From: Thecamonas trahens ATCC 50062
Lineage: Eukaryota > Apusozoa > Apusomonadida > Apusomonadidae
Direction: 5' to 3'
NCBI RefSeq assembly: GCF_000142905.1
Contig: NW_013657675.1
Span: 456,180-520,179, forward strand
Length of the DNA: 64,000 nt
The position numbers and the translations under genes are program-made. The notes below the pieces were generated by a model, which was not told where the DNA came from, did not search any database, and worked only from the letters and a program-made list of their open reading frames with translations. Each line of letters opens with the position of its first letter. Positions within the stretch are counted from its first letter, which is position 1. This document shows positions 10,156 to 18,832 of the stretch, piece after piece.

Positions 10156-10896
10156 CTATGTATCCCTCACGTATCCCCCCAACCCATGTATGCCCCGCTA
10201 CCGTGAGCAGACTCGCCCGTGCCACAGCCCCCCCCACCGCCCCCCCCCCCCCCCCCTCCTCCTCCATCTCCATTCCTCCGATCCCTTTCTTTTCCCCCAT
10301 CCCCATCATATGGGATTCCGCTTCTTGTCGAACGAACATGGTTGGCTAGCCCCGAACAACACGAGCGAAGAGCCAGCCAAACCAACGACATGGTTGGCCA
10401 GTCGAACGAGCCCATAAACGCATTGTTGGCCAGCCAAGCGAGCGCAGACTAGCAGTACGTTGGCGGCTCACTTGCGTTGGCATGATGCCTCCCCCTCCTC
10501 CTCCTCCTAGCGCACCCTCGGCTCAGATCCTGCCTTCCAAGCACACTCTCCATCGACCGCCATCGCCCGAATGTACAGACCACCACCACCACCACACACA
10601 CCAACATACACACGGAGACACGCGAACACACACACACACACACACACAGACACACACACTTTATCTCTCTTTCTATCAACTATGTGGTGTGGTGGGGGTG
10701 GGGGTTTGATCGCGTGGCGGCATCTGCTCATGTCGCCTCGAAAAAACACCAACAACACGCTTCTTGTGAACTGACTCCACCAACACCTGACAAGCCGAGG
10801 CATCACCTCACCGTCCCTACGCTCTACCTCTTCCCCTCCTCCTCCCCCTTCCCCCCTCCTGTGCAACCCCAAGCCTACCTCCCATACTCCCTTCTC
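10156..10896. other. Non-coding region with C17 run, short inverted repeats and CA-rich microsatellite
   Basis: 741 bp between the minus-strand repeat gene and the LIM gene. It holds C runs (10228-10235 and C17 at 10240-10256), a block of related GGTTGGC/GCCAACC-type inverted and direct repeats (about 10336-10440), and a CAC/CA-rich microsatellite (about 10577-10660). It probably includes a 5' intron or exon of the repeat gene plus the LIM promoter. The pyrimidine-rich stretch 10830-10895 lies just before the LIM start. Confidence 0.55.
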
Positions 10897-11749
10897 ATGT
10901 CTGCAGGTACGGATAGACATACGACATCATTCCCTCTCATTGCACCTCTCCACCACATCTCCCTATCTCCATACTCACATCACCACCTGCTGGCGGTAAC
11001 GACGGCTAGGATTCGTGCCGGCCACGCCAGACGCACCGTGCAAGGCGTGTGGCAAGGCCTTTCAAGAAGGTCAGATTCCTATGAAGTGTGGAGAGGATCG
11101 GTATCATGTGGCTTGCTTCCATTGTGCTTCGTGTGATGCCATCCTTACAAAGGTTGTCTTTATCGAAGAAGTCATCATGTGCCCACCCTGTGCCGCTGAC
11201 TATCGAGCCGACCAGAAGCGCCTCGCTGACGCCGCCCTTGCTTCTCAACTTCACAATTGCGCCGCGTGCGGCGATCGCATCGAAGGCGCCGAGCTGTTTG
11301 CTCTCGACAAGTACTGGCATGGCATGGGCTGCTTCACATGCGGCTATTGCGCCCGCGATTTGTCCACAAAGTTCGCCGTCGCCGATGGCGTCGCCTACTG
11401 CAACCAGGGCTGCTTTGAGCACGCCCAGGCCGGCGATGCGCCTCCAGAGCCCCCAGCATCCACCGACGCTGCTGCCGCCTCTCAGACGCCTGCTGGCGAC
11501 CAGCCTGCTGCATCTGTCAGTGAGGGCGAGCCAGACGATTGCTACGCGTGCGCCAAGCCTGTAACTGACAGCAAGTCGATGCGGGTCCCGCCGCTCGGCC
11601 GCTTCCACATCGACTGCTACGTCTGTGGCGCCTGCACCCAGACCATCGGCACCAACATTGTCGCCCGTCCACCGGCCTCGGAAGGCGAAAAGTACCGCCT
11701 ATTCTGCTGCGATGCCTGCGCCGAGGCTGATGCCGTTGTCGAGGCGTAG
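10897..11749 (+). CDS. Three-LIM-domain protein
   Basis: 249 aa when a 10-nt first exon (ATG at 10897) is spliced to 11010 across a 103-bp intron with GTACGG donor and CTAG acceptor. This gives an N-terminus MSAGFVPATPDAPCKAC in frame. Three LIM-type double zinc fingers follow: CKAC...HVACFHCASC...CPPC; CAAC...HGMGCFTCGYC...CNQGC; and CYAC...HIDCYVCGAC...CCDAC. An Ala/Pro linker separates the second and third. No catalytic domain is present, so it is probably a protein-protein adaptor of the LIM-only/CRP/paxillin type acting in the actin cytoskeleton or in transcription complexes. Without splicing, the frame would begin at a GTG (11015), which supports the intron. Confidence 0.85.
10907..11009 (+). 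other. Probable spliceosomal intron in the LIM gene
   Basis: 103 bp, GTACGG donor and GGCTAG acceptor. It links a 10-nt ATG exon in frame to the first LIM domain. Confidence 0.6.
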
Positions 11750-11796
11750 CTAGGCTGCCTGTAAACCCACTTGTCGCTTCGTGCTCGTTGCACGTC

Positions 11797-13329
11797 ATGG
11801 ATGACAGTCTCTTTGCCGAGCTCCGCAGCGGGAATACCACACTTCGGACAGGCCGTCAACACATTCGCCTGCAGCTACCGGAACTCCTGCGTGCGGCTGC
11901 TGCTGCTGTAGAGTGCAACGCCGACGTAGGCGGCCCACAGCTGGCGGTCTCTGTCCCAATCGGAGCCAGTGTGGGCGAGGCGCTGGCTGCGGCTGCGGCC
12001 GAGCTGACCAGCACAGATGGCAGCATTGCTGCCGCCGGTGAGATCAAGCTTGAGCTCCCAAGCCCTATCCATGTCGGCAAGGTGGTTGGCGATGGCGATG
12101 GTTGGGGTGCTGCGGTCGGTCGTGGTCCCGCCTCGGCGGAGCCTGGCGGCATGGAAGCTTGGCTCCACGCCCGGACTGTCCAGCACAGTCTGGCGCGGGC
12201 AGCCGATGATTTGCCGTCTGGTGCTATTGTCTCGATGGTTGTTCCACCGAGGTGGGCAGCGCGTGGTAGGAAGCTCCTGCTCTTGGCCCACGGCTTTCGC
12301 AAGGTCGGTACAGTGCGATCGGCCGAGCTTGACGTCGACGATCCGTTTGTGGCTGGCCAGCTGCAGCGTGGAATGGCGGTGGCAATCACCTCGTATCGTC
12401 GCGAGGGCCGCATCGTCCGTGATGCGGTCAAAGACATGATCGATCTTCGCCAGTGGGCGGCCAACCATCTGCCGCAGCCGCCTGTCCGGGTTGTGGTTGA
12501 GGGCCGGTCCATGGGCGGCGCCGTCGTGGTCCACCTCGCCGAGTCGGCAGCTGCCGCCGAGTTTGATGGCATCGTCGCCATCGGCGCGGCCTTGCTTGTT
12601 TGTGAGGACGACGATGAGGGGTATGCCTTTAGTCACGCGCCGCGGCTCCCGATCGTCTTTCTGGCCAACGAGTCCGAGGTCTCTGTTGTCGACAGCTATG
12701 TGGAGCGGGTGGTGGCGGTCGCCAACGCCGAGGCCGCTGATCGCGTCGACTCGGGCATTGTGGTCCCGGCAGTTTGGCAGGTTCCACGCGATGGCCACAA
12801 CCTTGTGGCTTGGCTGGAGCGTTCAACAGCACACGACAAGCTGGCGACATGGGTGGACCATGCGTCGCTGGTCACTCTCCGTCGGCGTCACATCCTGATG
12901 GAGCCGCCACTGGTCGGCGAGACTGCGGTACCGGTCGGTAGAACCAAGATCCGTGCTGTTGTTGGTGCTGTCCATCCAGTCCACCGCTCGTTTGTCCTGG
13001 ACGTGACGCGTGCACGGCTTGGTGACCTTGGTCATCGACCAGGCAAGGCGTTCTCGCTCGCCACCGCCGGCGAAAGTGCCCTTGTCCGCGTCTTCTACTC
13101 GACCTATCCGTTTGGCGATGTGCCGGCGGATGCCTTTATGGCGTACAACCACCCTGACGGCCACATCGTCGTCACTCAGAAGGGCTGGTACAAAGTCCAC
13201 ACCCCCGCCGATACTCTCGGCCTTGTCCCAGGTGCCATTGTCACCATCGGGCCGGCGCTCCCAGCCTCGGCCACCGACACGCTGCCAAATCCCCCTGCCG
13301 CCGCATCCGGGGCCTCGTCGTCGGCATAG
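11797..13329 (+). CDS. Alpha/beta-hydrolase with an extra C-terminal beta domain
   Basis: 510 aa from ATG 11797. The hydrolase core shows a strand plus oxyanion-type HGF (about residue 163, LLLLAHGFRK), the nucleophile elbow GRSMGG (Ser about 238), and a late His in RDGHNLV (about 334). The acid residue is not assigned. The last ~130 residues form a separate beta-rich module (VFYSTYPFGDVPADAFMAYN, then DGHIVVTQKGWYKVHTPADT and LGLVPGAIVTI). Its pattern recalls the C-terminal barrel of SAM-hydroxide adenosyltransferase/fluorinase-type proteins, but this is tentative. The N-terminal 150 residues are Ala-rich and unrecognised. The gene begins 47 bp after the LIM stop on the same strand. An esterase, lipase or peptidase role cannot be distinguished. 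Confidence 0.7.
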   Translation: MDDSLFAELRSGNTTLRTGRQHIRLQLPELLRAAAAAVECNADVGGPQLAVSVPIGASVGEALAAAAAELTSTDGSIAAAGEIKLELPSPIHVGKVVGDGDGWGAAVGRGPASAEPGGMEAWLHARTVQHSLARAADDLPSGAIVSMVVPPRWAARGRKLLLLAHGFRKVGTVRSAELDVDDPFVAGQLQRGMAVAITSYRREGRIVRDAVKDMIDLRQWAANHLPQPPVRVVVEGRSMGGAVVVHLAESAAAAEFDGIVAIGAALLVCEDDDEGYAFSHAPRLPIVFLANESEVSVVDSYVERVVAVANAEAADRVDSGIVVPAVWQVPRDGHNLVAWLERSTAHDKLATWVDHASLVTLRRRHILMEPPLVGETAVPVGRTKIRAVVGAVHPVHRSFVLDVTRARLGDLGHRPGKAFSLATAGESALVRVFYSTYPFGDVPADAFMAYNHPDGHIVVTQKGWYKVHTPADTLGLVPGAIVTIGPALPASATDTLPNPPAAASGASSSA

Positions 13330-13541
13330 CCTCCAGGCCTGTAGGCAGGACACTGTGGCCATTTCAGCTCTACCAGCTCCACCAGGCAGCGCAGGTACCG
13401 CTACGGCCAACATACGCCTCCGATTATCCTCTTCCCAAACTCTGATCTGTCCGCCAAAGCAAAGCGCGCGACTCTGTGTGCAACAGCGATGCGCCCAATG
13501 CCCGCCAGCCCGACACCATTCAGCGGTCGCAGTTGGGCCAG

Positions 13542-13568
13542 CCCCCCCCCCCCCCCCCCCCCCCCCCC
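13542..13568 (+). repeat. C27 homopolymer upstream of COG7
   Basis: An uninterrupted run of 27 C bases ending 89 bp before the COG7 ATG, within C-rich leader sequence. It is the longest of a set of sense-strand C tracts found before genes here. Confidence 0.9.
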
Positions 13569-13657
13569 TTGCCACCCCCACCCCAGACACCAGACCCCAC
13601 TCCTCCCGCCCCCGCCCCGACACCTTGTCACCCCCCATTCCACTCTCTTCTTCCATT

Positions 13658-16204
13658 ATGGATACGTCGGCGTTTGCGTCGTCGACGTTCTCGCCTGTGA
13701 CGTGGGTCAACCGTGTGCTGGCCGAGGGTGAGGCACTTGCTGACCCTCTTGCTGTCCACCTGGCCGTCGTCACCTCGCAGCTGGAAATGGCCTATTCCAC
13801 GCTCTCTGTGCGGACGGATGAGGCTGCTGCTCGTGCGCTGGCGGCGGTTCCTCGGGCCTTGCGTGAGCTCGAGTCCTTGCGCAAGTCAGCGACTGCCCTG
13901 GCGGCGGTGACGGCGGCAGCGACGGCAGAGCTCGACGAGCTGGAGGCTCAGACAGGGCCGGCTGTGGCGGAGCTGGGCACGCTGGATGGTGCCCGTGAGC
14001 GGCTGGTGGCTTCGGCGCACGCACTCTCGCAGGTTCAGTCGCTCTCGTCATCGCTGGCAGAGATGAACACACTGTTCAAGGCCGGCAACTATGTGGAGAT
14101 CGCTCACAAGCTCGAGGCCATGAACTCGGCGCTAGAGCTGTTGGCATACATGCCGTCATCAGACGATGTGCGAACCCAAGTCGCCGACTACGCCACTCAG
14201 CTGGAGAGCCTGGTGGCGCCGAAGCTGACCTCGGCGCTGAAGGCTTCCGACGCCAAGGCTGTAGTCTCGCTCGTTGCAGTCCTGCGCTCGATCTCACGGT
14301 CGGACGAGATGTGGCAGTTCTACCTCCGGGCGCGGGCGTCGTCGCTGAATGCGGCGTGGGGCGAGGTGCCGCGTGAGAGCGGTGGTGACGTCGGCAGCTG
14401 GATGGCGAGCTTCATGGCCGAGTTTGTCGAGTGGGTGGCCGGCGAGCTAGCGTTTGCGGGTGCAGTCTTTAGTGAGGACGCATCGATTGCGCCGCCACGT
14501 GTTCTGCCGCATCTTGTCCAGTTTGCGCTCGATGAGCGGCAACCGCCGCTAGGCGAGGTTGTTGGCGGCGTGGTTGCCTCGCGCGACCTGGTCCAGGGCT
14601 ACGCGCTGTACTCGAGCGTCATGACCGGCCTTGCGCTCACGCTTGAGCCGCTGGCGGAGAAGGGCGGACTGGTGAGCGCAGGCGAGCGGCTGGACTCGGA
14701 CCCTGAGAGGCCAAGGCCGGCGCTCGGGCCTGTGGTGGAGAGCTTTGTGCAACCACTGGCACCGTTTCTGGACGCGCTCGTGCCACTCACGGTCGAGCTG
14801 CTCGAGTCGTCGATGGCCGGCGTCATCCAGCGGCACATTCCGTCAAGCCAAGCCGGCTCTGACCCGCGGCCGGGCTCGTTTACCTTTGAGCTCGATGCGT
14901 CGCTTGATGGCTCTGCAGCGTCGTCGCTGTACGCCGGAGTGATGCAGGAAGTTGCGCTGGCGGGCGGCGCGCTCTTTGACGAGTTGACAGCGTTGGTGGA
15001 AGCCGAGCTTGTGGAGGTTCACGTCTCGCTGGTGGGCGAGCCGGTTGTTGCAGTGCTGTCGGAGACGCTCAACTCATTTGTGGGCAAGATGTTGCAGTTG
15101 TTGGAGCTGCTGCGATCGATTTCACCACTGGACAAGGGCAAGACCGGAAGCGACGGGAGCGATGGGCGGAGCGCAGGGCTGGTGTGGGAGTTTTTCCAGG
15201 CCTCGATCCGCGGACTCGAGTCTGTGGCAGCACTGATGGAGCGGCTCGAGTCGTTTGATGAGGAGGTGCGCAGAGTGTTGGGCCGTGCGCTGCAGCGAGT
15301 GGTGACGCCGGAGCGGTTGGCATGGTGGAGCAGCGTAGAGGAGGCCCAGAACCGCATTGCGCAGGACGGGCCGACTCTGGTGGCGCTGGACGAGCTAGAG
15401 GCGGCGTATGGCGGGTATGCAAGCCTTGTGCCGCCGCCCGGCTCTGCATCAGAGCCCGGGCGTGAGCAGGCGCAGCTGGCGCAGTTTGTCGTCCTTGCAG
15501 TGACCGAGGGCGGGACGCAGCTGGAGCGAGTCGATCATCTGCGCCGTGCGCTTGGTGAGCCGGGCGCCGACCGGCCGATGACGATGCTTCCGAATCCTGC
15601 GCGAGCATTTGCGGGGCTGGCGAGCGAGGTGGTGGGTCTTGCCAAGGCTTTTGCCTTTGCGCCGATCGCCGAGCAGCTGGCCGGTGTGGCGGGCGACGAG
15701 GCGTGGCGGGCGGGCGGCGTGCCGCAGCCGGCGTTTTCCATGACGCCATCGGCTTACATTACGCACGTCGGAGATCATCTGTACATGCTACTGCAGCAGC
15801 TGGAGCCGTTTGCGGGCTCGCAACGGCTGCAGAGTCGGGCGATGCAGCTGCTTGCGCCGCTCGTGCCCGGCGGCGGGAATGGTGAGGGCGAGGGCGACGC
15901 GGGCGGCGAAGGCGGCGACGTGTTCGCGGCTCTTTGGGTGTCTGCCATGGCGCGGACGGCCATGTCGGCGTTTGTGGACGCAATTTTGGAGGTGCCTGTG
16001 GTGACGCCGGCCGGGGCGCGGCAGCTCGAGGCCGACATTGGGTATCTCGCCAACGTGGTGGCTGTTCTTGGCGAGCCGCTGGATCCTGCGCTGAGCGATG
16101 TGCGGACGCTGCTGCGAGGCGAGGACGACAGCGTGGGGCTTGTCTCCGGGCGGGCGTCGGAGATTGGGCGCGTGCTGGGCAAGGCGCGGGAGGGCGGCGC
16201 GTAA
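13658..16204 (+). CDS. COG7: Conserved oligomeric Golgi complex subunit 7
   Basis: 848 aa (human COG7 is about 770), starting at ATG 13658 just after the C-rich leader. The N-terminus matches the COG7 pattern: FSPVTWVNRVLAEG, a coiled-coil helix with VPRALRELESLRKSATAL, and SLAEMNTLFKAGNYVEIAHK. Most of the rest is predicted helical bundle, as expected for a CATCHR-family tether. COG7 belongs to lobe B of the COG complex, which tethers retrograde vesicles at the Golgi and so keeps glycosyltransferases in place. COG2, from lobe A, is encoded at 37471-39651. Low-complexity Gly/Glu insertions occur near the C-terminus. The stop lies 17 bp from the convergent kinase gene's stop. Confidence 0.88.
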   Translation: MDTSAFASSTFSPVTWVNRVLAEGEALADPLAVHLAVVTSQLEMAYSTLSVRTDEAAARALAAVPRALRELESLRKSATALAAVTAAATAELDELEAQTGPAVAELGTLDGARERLVASAHALSQVQSLSSSLAEMNTLFKAGNYVEIAHKLEAMNSALELLAYMPSSDDVRTQVADYATQLESLVAPKLTSALKASDAKAVVSLVAVLRSISRSDEMWQFYLRARASSLNAAWGEVPRESGGDVGSWMASFMAEFVEWVAGELAFAGAVFSEDASIAPPRVLPHLVQFALDERQPPLGEVVGGVVASRDLVQGYALYSSVMTGLALTLEPLAEKGGLVSAGERLDSDPERPRPALGPVVESFVQPLAPFLDALVPLTVELLESSMAGVIQRHIPSSQAGSDPRPGSFTFELDASLDGSAASSLYAGVMQEVALAGGALFDELTALVEAELVEVHVSLVGEPVVAVLSETLNSFVGKMLQLLELLRSISPLDKGKTGSDGSDGRSAGLVWEFFQASIRGLESVAALMERLESFDEEVRRVLGRALQRVVTPERLAWWSSVEEAQNRIAQDGPTLVALDELEAAYGGYASLVPPPGSASEPGREQAQLAQFVVLAVTEGGTQLERVDHLRRALGEPGADRPMTMLPNPARAFAGLASEVVGLAKAFAFAPIAEQLAGVAGDEAWRAGGVPQPAFSMTPSAYITHVGDHLYMLLQQLEPFAGSQRLQSRAMQLLAPLVPGGGNGEGEGDAGGEGGDVFAALWVSAMARTAMSAFVDAILEVPVVTPAGARQLEADIGYLANVVAVLGEPLDPALSDVRTLLRGEDDSVGLVSGRASEIGRVLGKAREGGA

Positions 16205-16221
16205 ACAAAGCGCGGGCGAGT

Positions 16222-17448
16222 TTAGGTGTGCTTGCGGACACGCTTCTTGCGACGATGGGCACCTGGGGCGTGTCCTGGTTGCAGGGTGGTGCGCGAGACC
16301 GAGGAGGGAGAGTGAGAGCGCGAGCGCGAGACGGTTTGCGAGCGCGAGGCTTGGCGCGAGCGCGACTGGACCGAAGCTTTTGCGGACGAGGCCCACTTGA
16401 GAAGCTTTGCATGGACAATCTGGCGGCCGTTACCCTGCTGCCAGTTCATGATGGAGAGGACGAGGTTGGCGAGGTGAGTGTCCGGAGCGTCTGAAGTGAT
16501 CCATGAGTGCTTGAGAGCCTTGGCGGGCGTTATCCGTTTGCTCGGATTGACCTGCAGCATCTTGGAGATGAGGTCCTTGGCCGAGTCTGAGATGCCGGCC
16601 CACTCACGCCCGTCGAACGAGTAGTCCGCGGAAACGATGGCTCGGTAGAGCTCGCGGTCTGTGTTTCCGCCAAAGGGGGTGAGGCCGGAGAGGAGAATAA
16701 ACATGATGACGCCTGCGGACCAGGTGTCGACGGCTTCGTTGTAGCGCCGTTGCAACAAGATCTCGGGCGCAACGTAGCCCGGCGAGCCGCAGGCGACGGT
16801 TAGCAGTTTGTCGTGGTCAATGACGGCGCTGAGGCCAAAGTCTGCGATCTTGATGGTGATGTCGCCGTTGGCATCCTCGTGATACAGCAGGTTTTCCGGC
16901 TTGAGGTCGCGATGGACCAAGTTGAGGCTGTGCATGTGTGAGAGTGCTGAGAGAAGCTGCTTCATGATGGTAGCCGCAGTGGCCTCGGAGTAGTGGCCGC
17001 GCTCGATGATGTGGTCAAAGAGCTCGCCGCCGTCCACCTTTTCCAGCACCATGTAAAAGTGGTCTTCCGACTCAAACACCTCGTACAGCTTGATGATGTT
17101 GGGGTGATTGACCTTCATCAGCACCTTGATCTCAATGTCCAGATCCTCAGGCTCAAAGTTGGACGCCCGGGTGTCGATGGCCTTGATGGCCAGCTCGGCA
17201 CCATCCGACTTGCGGGTAGCGTCGTAGACTTCAGCAAATGAGCCCTTGCCGAGCAACGATCCAAAGATGTAAAAGTTGCCGATCGGTTGCTCGTAGTGTT
17301 GTGCTATGTCATCCGCTGCGCCGTGATGGACCGAGACTGCTGGACTCTGACCTCCATCGGCTTGCTCAACGGCATGTTCATCGAGCTCCTTCTTTGGTGC
17401 CGGCACGGTTCCCTGTTCAACCGAGCTCTTGGACGATCCACAGCCCAT
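16222..17448 (-). CDS. CaMK-type Ser/Thr protein kinase with N-terminal myristoylation motif
   Basis: 408 aa from ATG 17448. This start gives MGCGSSKSS, a classic N-myristoylation signal with a palmitoylatable Cys3, and was preferred over an in-frame codon 60 bp upstream for that reason. The kinase core is complete: Gly loop LGKGSFAEVY (66-75), Lys89 in ELAIK, HRDLKPEN (179-186), DFG (203-205), the activation segment CGSPGYVAPE (220-229) and the CAMK-typical VDTWSAGVIMFILLSG. It resembles CaMKI/CDPK-like kinases but has no EF hands. The C-terminal tail is rich in Arg-Ser dipeptides and ends in Lys/Arg. It is predicted to be active and membrane-attached. No clear calmodulin-binding helix could be assigned, so calcium control is unproven. 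Confidence 0.9.
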   Translation of the reverse strand: MGCGSSKSSVEQGTVPAPKKELDEHAVEQADGGQSPAVSVHHGAADDIAQHYEQPIGNFYIFGSLLGKGSFAEVYDATRKSDGAELAIKAIDTRASNFEPEDLDIEIKVLMKVNHPNIIKLYEVFESEDHFYMVLEKVDGGELFDHIIERGHYSEATAATIMKQLLSALSHMHSLNLVHRDLKPENLLYHEDANGDITIKIADFGLSAVIDHDKLLTVACGSPGYVAPEILLQRRYNEAVDTWSAGVIMFILLSGLTPFGGNTDRELYRAIVSADYSFDGREWAGISDSAKDLISKMLQVNPSKRITPAKALKHSWITSDAPDTHLANLVLSIMNWQQGNGRQIVHAKLLKWASSAKASVQSRSRQASRSQTVSRSRSHSPSSVSRTTLQPGHAPGAHRRKKRVRKHT

Positions 17449-18489
17449 GATGACACTGGTACTTATATAGAGTATCCACAACAAGTGCGTTGTTGAAGAT
17501 ATCCCCAATACAGTACCTTCTACGTTCGTATCAACAAACTCGTTGACCCCCTTTTAGCCGTAGACCGTTGTCTCTCCCACAGAAGGTGCGGGCGAGTCAA
17601 GGTTGGTGACTCGTAGCGTTCCGCAAAGCGTCAAGGACAAACAAGGTCCGACCGAGGAAATATGTTTGAGGATATACGCCGTATGAGTGTGATTGTTTGT
17701 GTAACACTTGGTGTATGTGTGTGTGTGCGTGCGTGTGTGTGCGTGATTGTATGTGCGTGTGTGTGAGTGGTGCTGTGTGGTGGGAGAGGAGGTGAACGAG
17801 AGGTGTCGTCACGCCCGTTGAAATCTTGATCGCTTTAGGCTGGTGGGGCGAAGCCGTGCACGTGCGAGCTCGGCTCGTGCAGGTGACCAATGAAACTGTT
17901 TCGCACACGGTAACGTGACAGGAGGGAGAGGAGGGGGAAGGGCGGGGGGTAGGGGATTGAAGGTGGGAGAGGTGGATGTGTGACTGAGAGATCGTTCCGG
18001 GTTTGGGTGTGTGGTATGTATGCTGTTGTTGATGCGCCCAGCGTGGGTGGTATCGGTCGGGGTTGATGCGATGGGGAAAGGAGGGGGAGGGGGAGGGCTG
18101 TGCTTGGGTGATATGGCAAAGAAGTGATGCGTGTCAAGACAATACCTGTGGGTGGGCTGATGTTGTGGGTGATTTGATGATGGATGTGGAGCATCGCGTG
18201 GTCACCAACGGCGATCATGCTCATGAGCGCGATCATGATCATGATCGTGATCACGATTGTGATCACCTCGGGGTGGGCTAGCGTCCTTGAGCGGCTTGGT
18301 GGCCAAGGCCAAACTAGGTGAAGAGTTGGGCGTGTCATGGATAGCAGTGGGGGCGAAAGAGGTGGTGGCGGGTGGTGTGGACGGCGCGGAGGGGGAGGTG
18401 GGGAGAGTCGAAGGAGGGGAGGGCGGGGGAAGGGACTGGGCTGGGATGGGGGGGGCAAGGACGCGACAGGGACAGGGAACGAAGGTGTT
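17449..18489. other. Intergenic region with TG microsatellite and GATC-rich repeat block
   Basis: About 1 kb between the kinase start and the TOM6-like stop. It contains a TG/CG-alternating tract (about 17706-17766) and a block of ATGATC/GATCAC units (about 18215-18270) that is nearly palindromic. Long open frames here are Pro/Ser- or Gly-rich, do not resemble proteins and were not called. Confidence 0.5.
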
Positions 18490-18618
18490 TTATTGCGAGC
18501 GGAGCATGCGGATGACGTAGGGCGCGGCACGGAGGGCGACGAGGAAGCCTGTGAGGATGAAGAACCGGCGCTTGAGGTTGGCAGTCTCGGCGGCAACGTC
18601 AACAGGCTCGCCAAACAT
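18490..18618 (-). CDS. Tiny TOM6-like mitochondrial outer-membrane protein (42 aa)
   Basis: The 42-residue ORF MFGEPVDVAAETANLKRRFF continues into a single hydrophobic helix ILTGFLVALRAAPYVIRML and ends RSQ. Plant and other eukaryotic TOM6 proteins have the same size, a short polar N-terminus, and a helix with an ...VRxxPYVL... motif. Here LRAAPYVIRM fits that pattern. TOM6/TOM5-type subunits stabilise the TOM40 import pore in the mitochondrial outer membrane. The frame stays open 35 codons upstream of this Met, but that sequence is Pro/Thr/Gln-rich and looks like leader. The call rests on a very short match, so it needs transcript support. It lies 214 bp downstream of the glucosidase II beta gene on the same strand. 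Confidence 0.5.
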   Translation of the reverse strand: MFGEPVDVAAETANLKRRFFILTGFLVALRAAPYVIRMLRSQ

Positions 18619-18832
18619 GATGTGTGGAGGGAGTTGGGTGGTGGCCTGTGGTTTGAGGTGGCGGACGGGTGGGTGGTCATTTTGCTGCTCATCGTCGCCC
18701 AGATGAGGACCACAAACCGGCACTGCCGAGCATGATCGTCACGGTAGTCCACCTGCTCTCCCCTCCCCTCTCCCCCCCCCCCCTTGCATTTCCGACCATG
18801 CTCGCTCCTTGGCAGGTTTAGCGTGAACGGCT

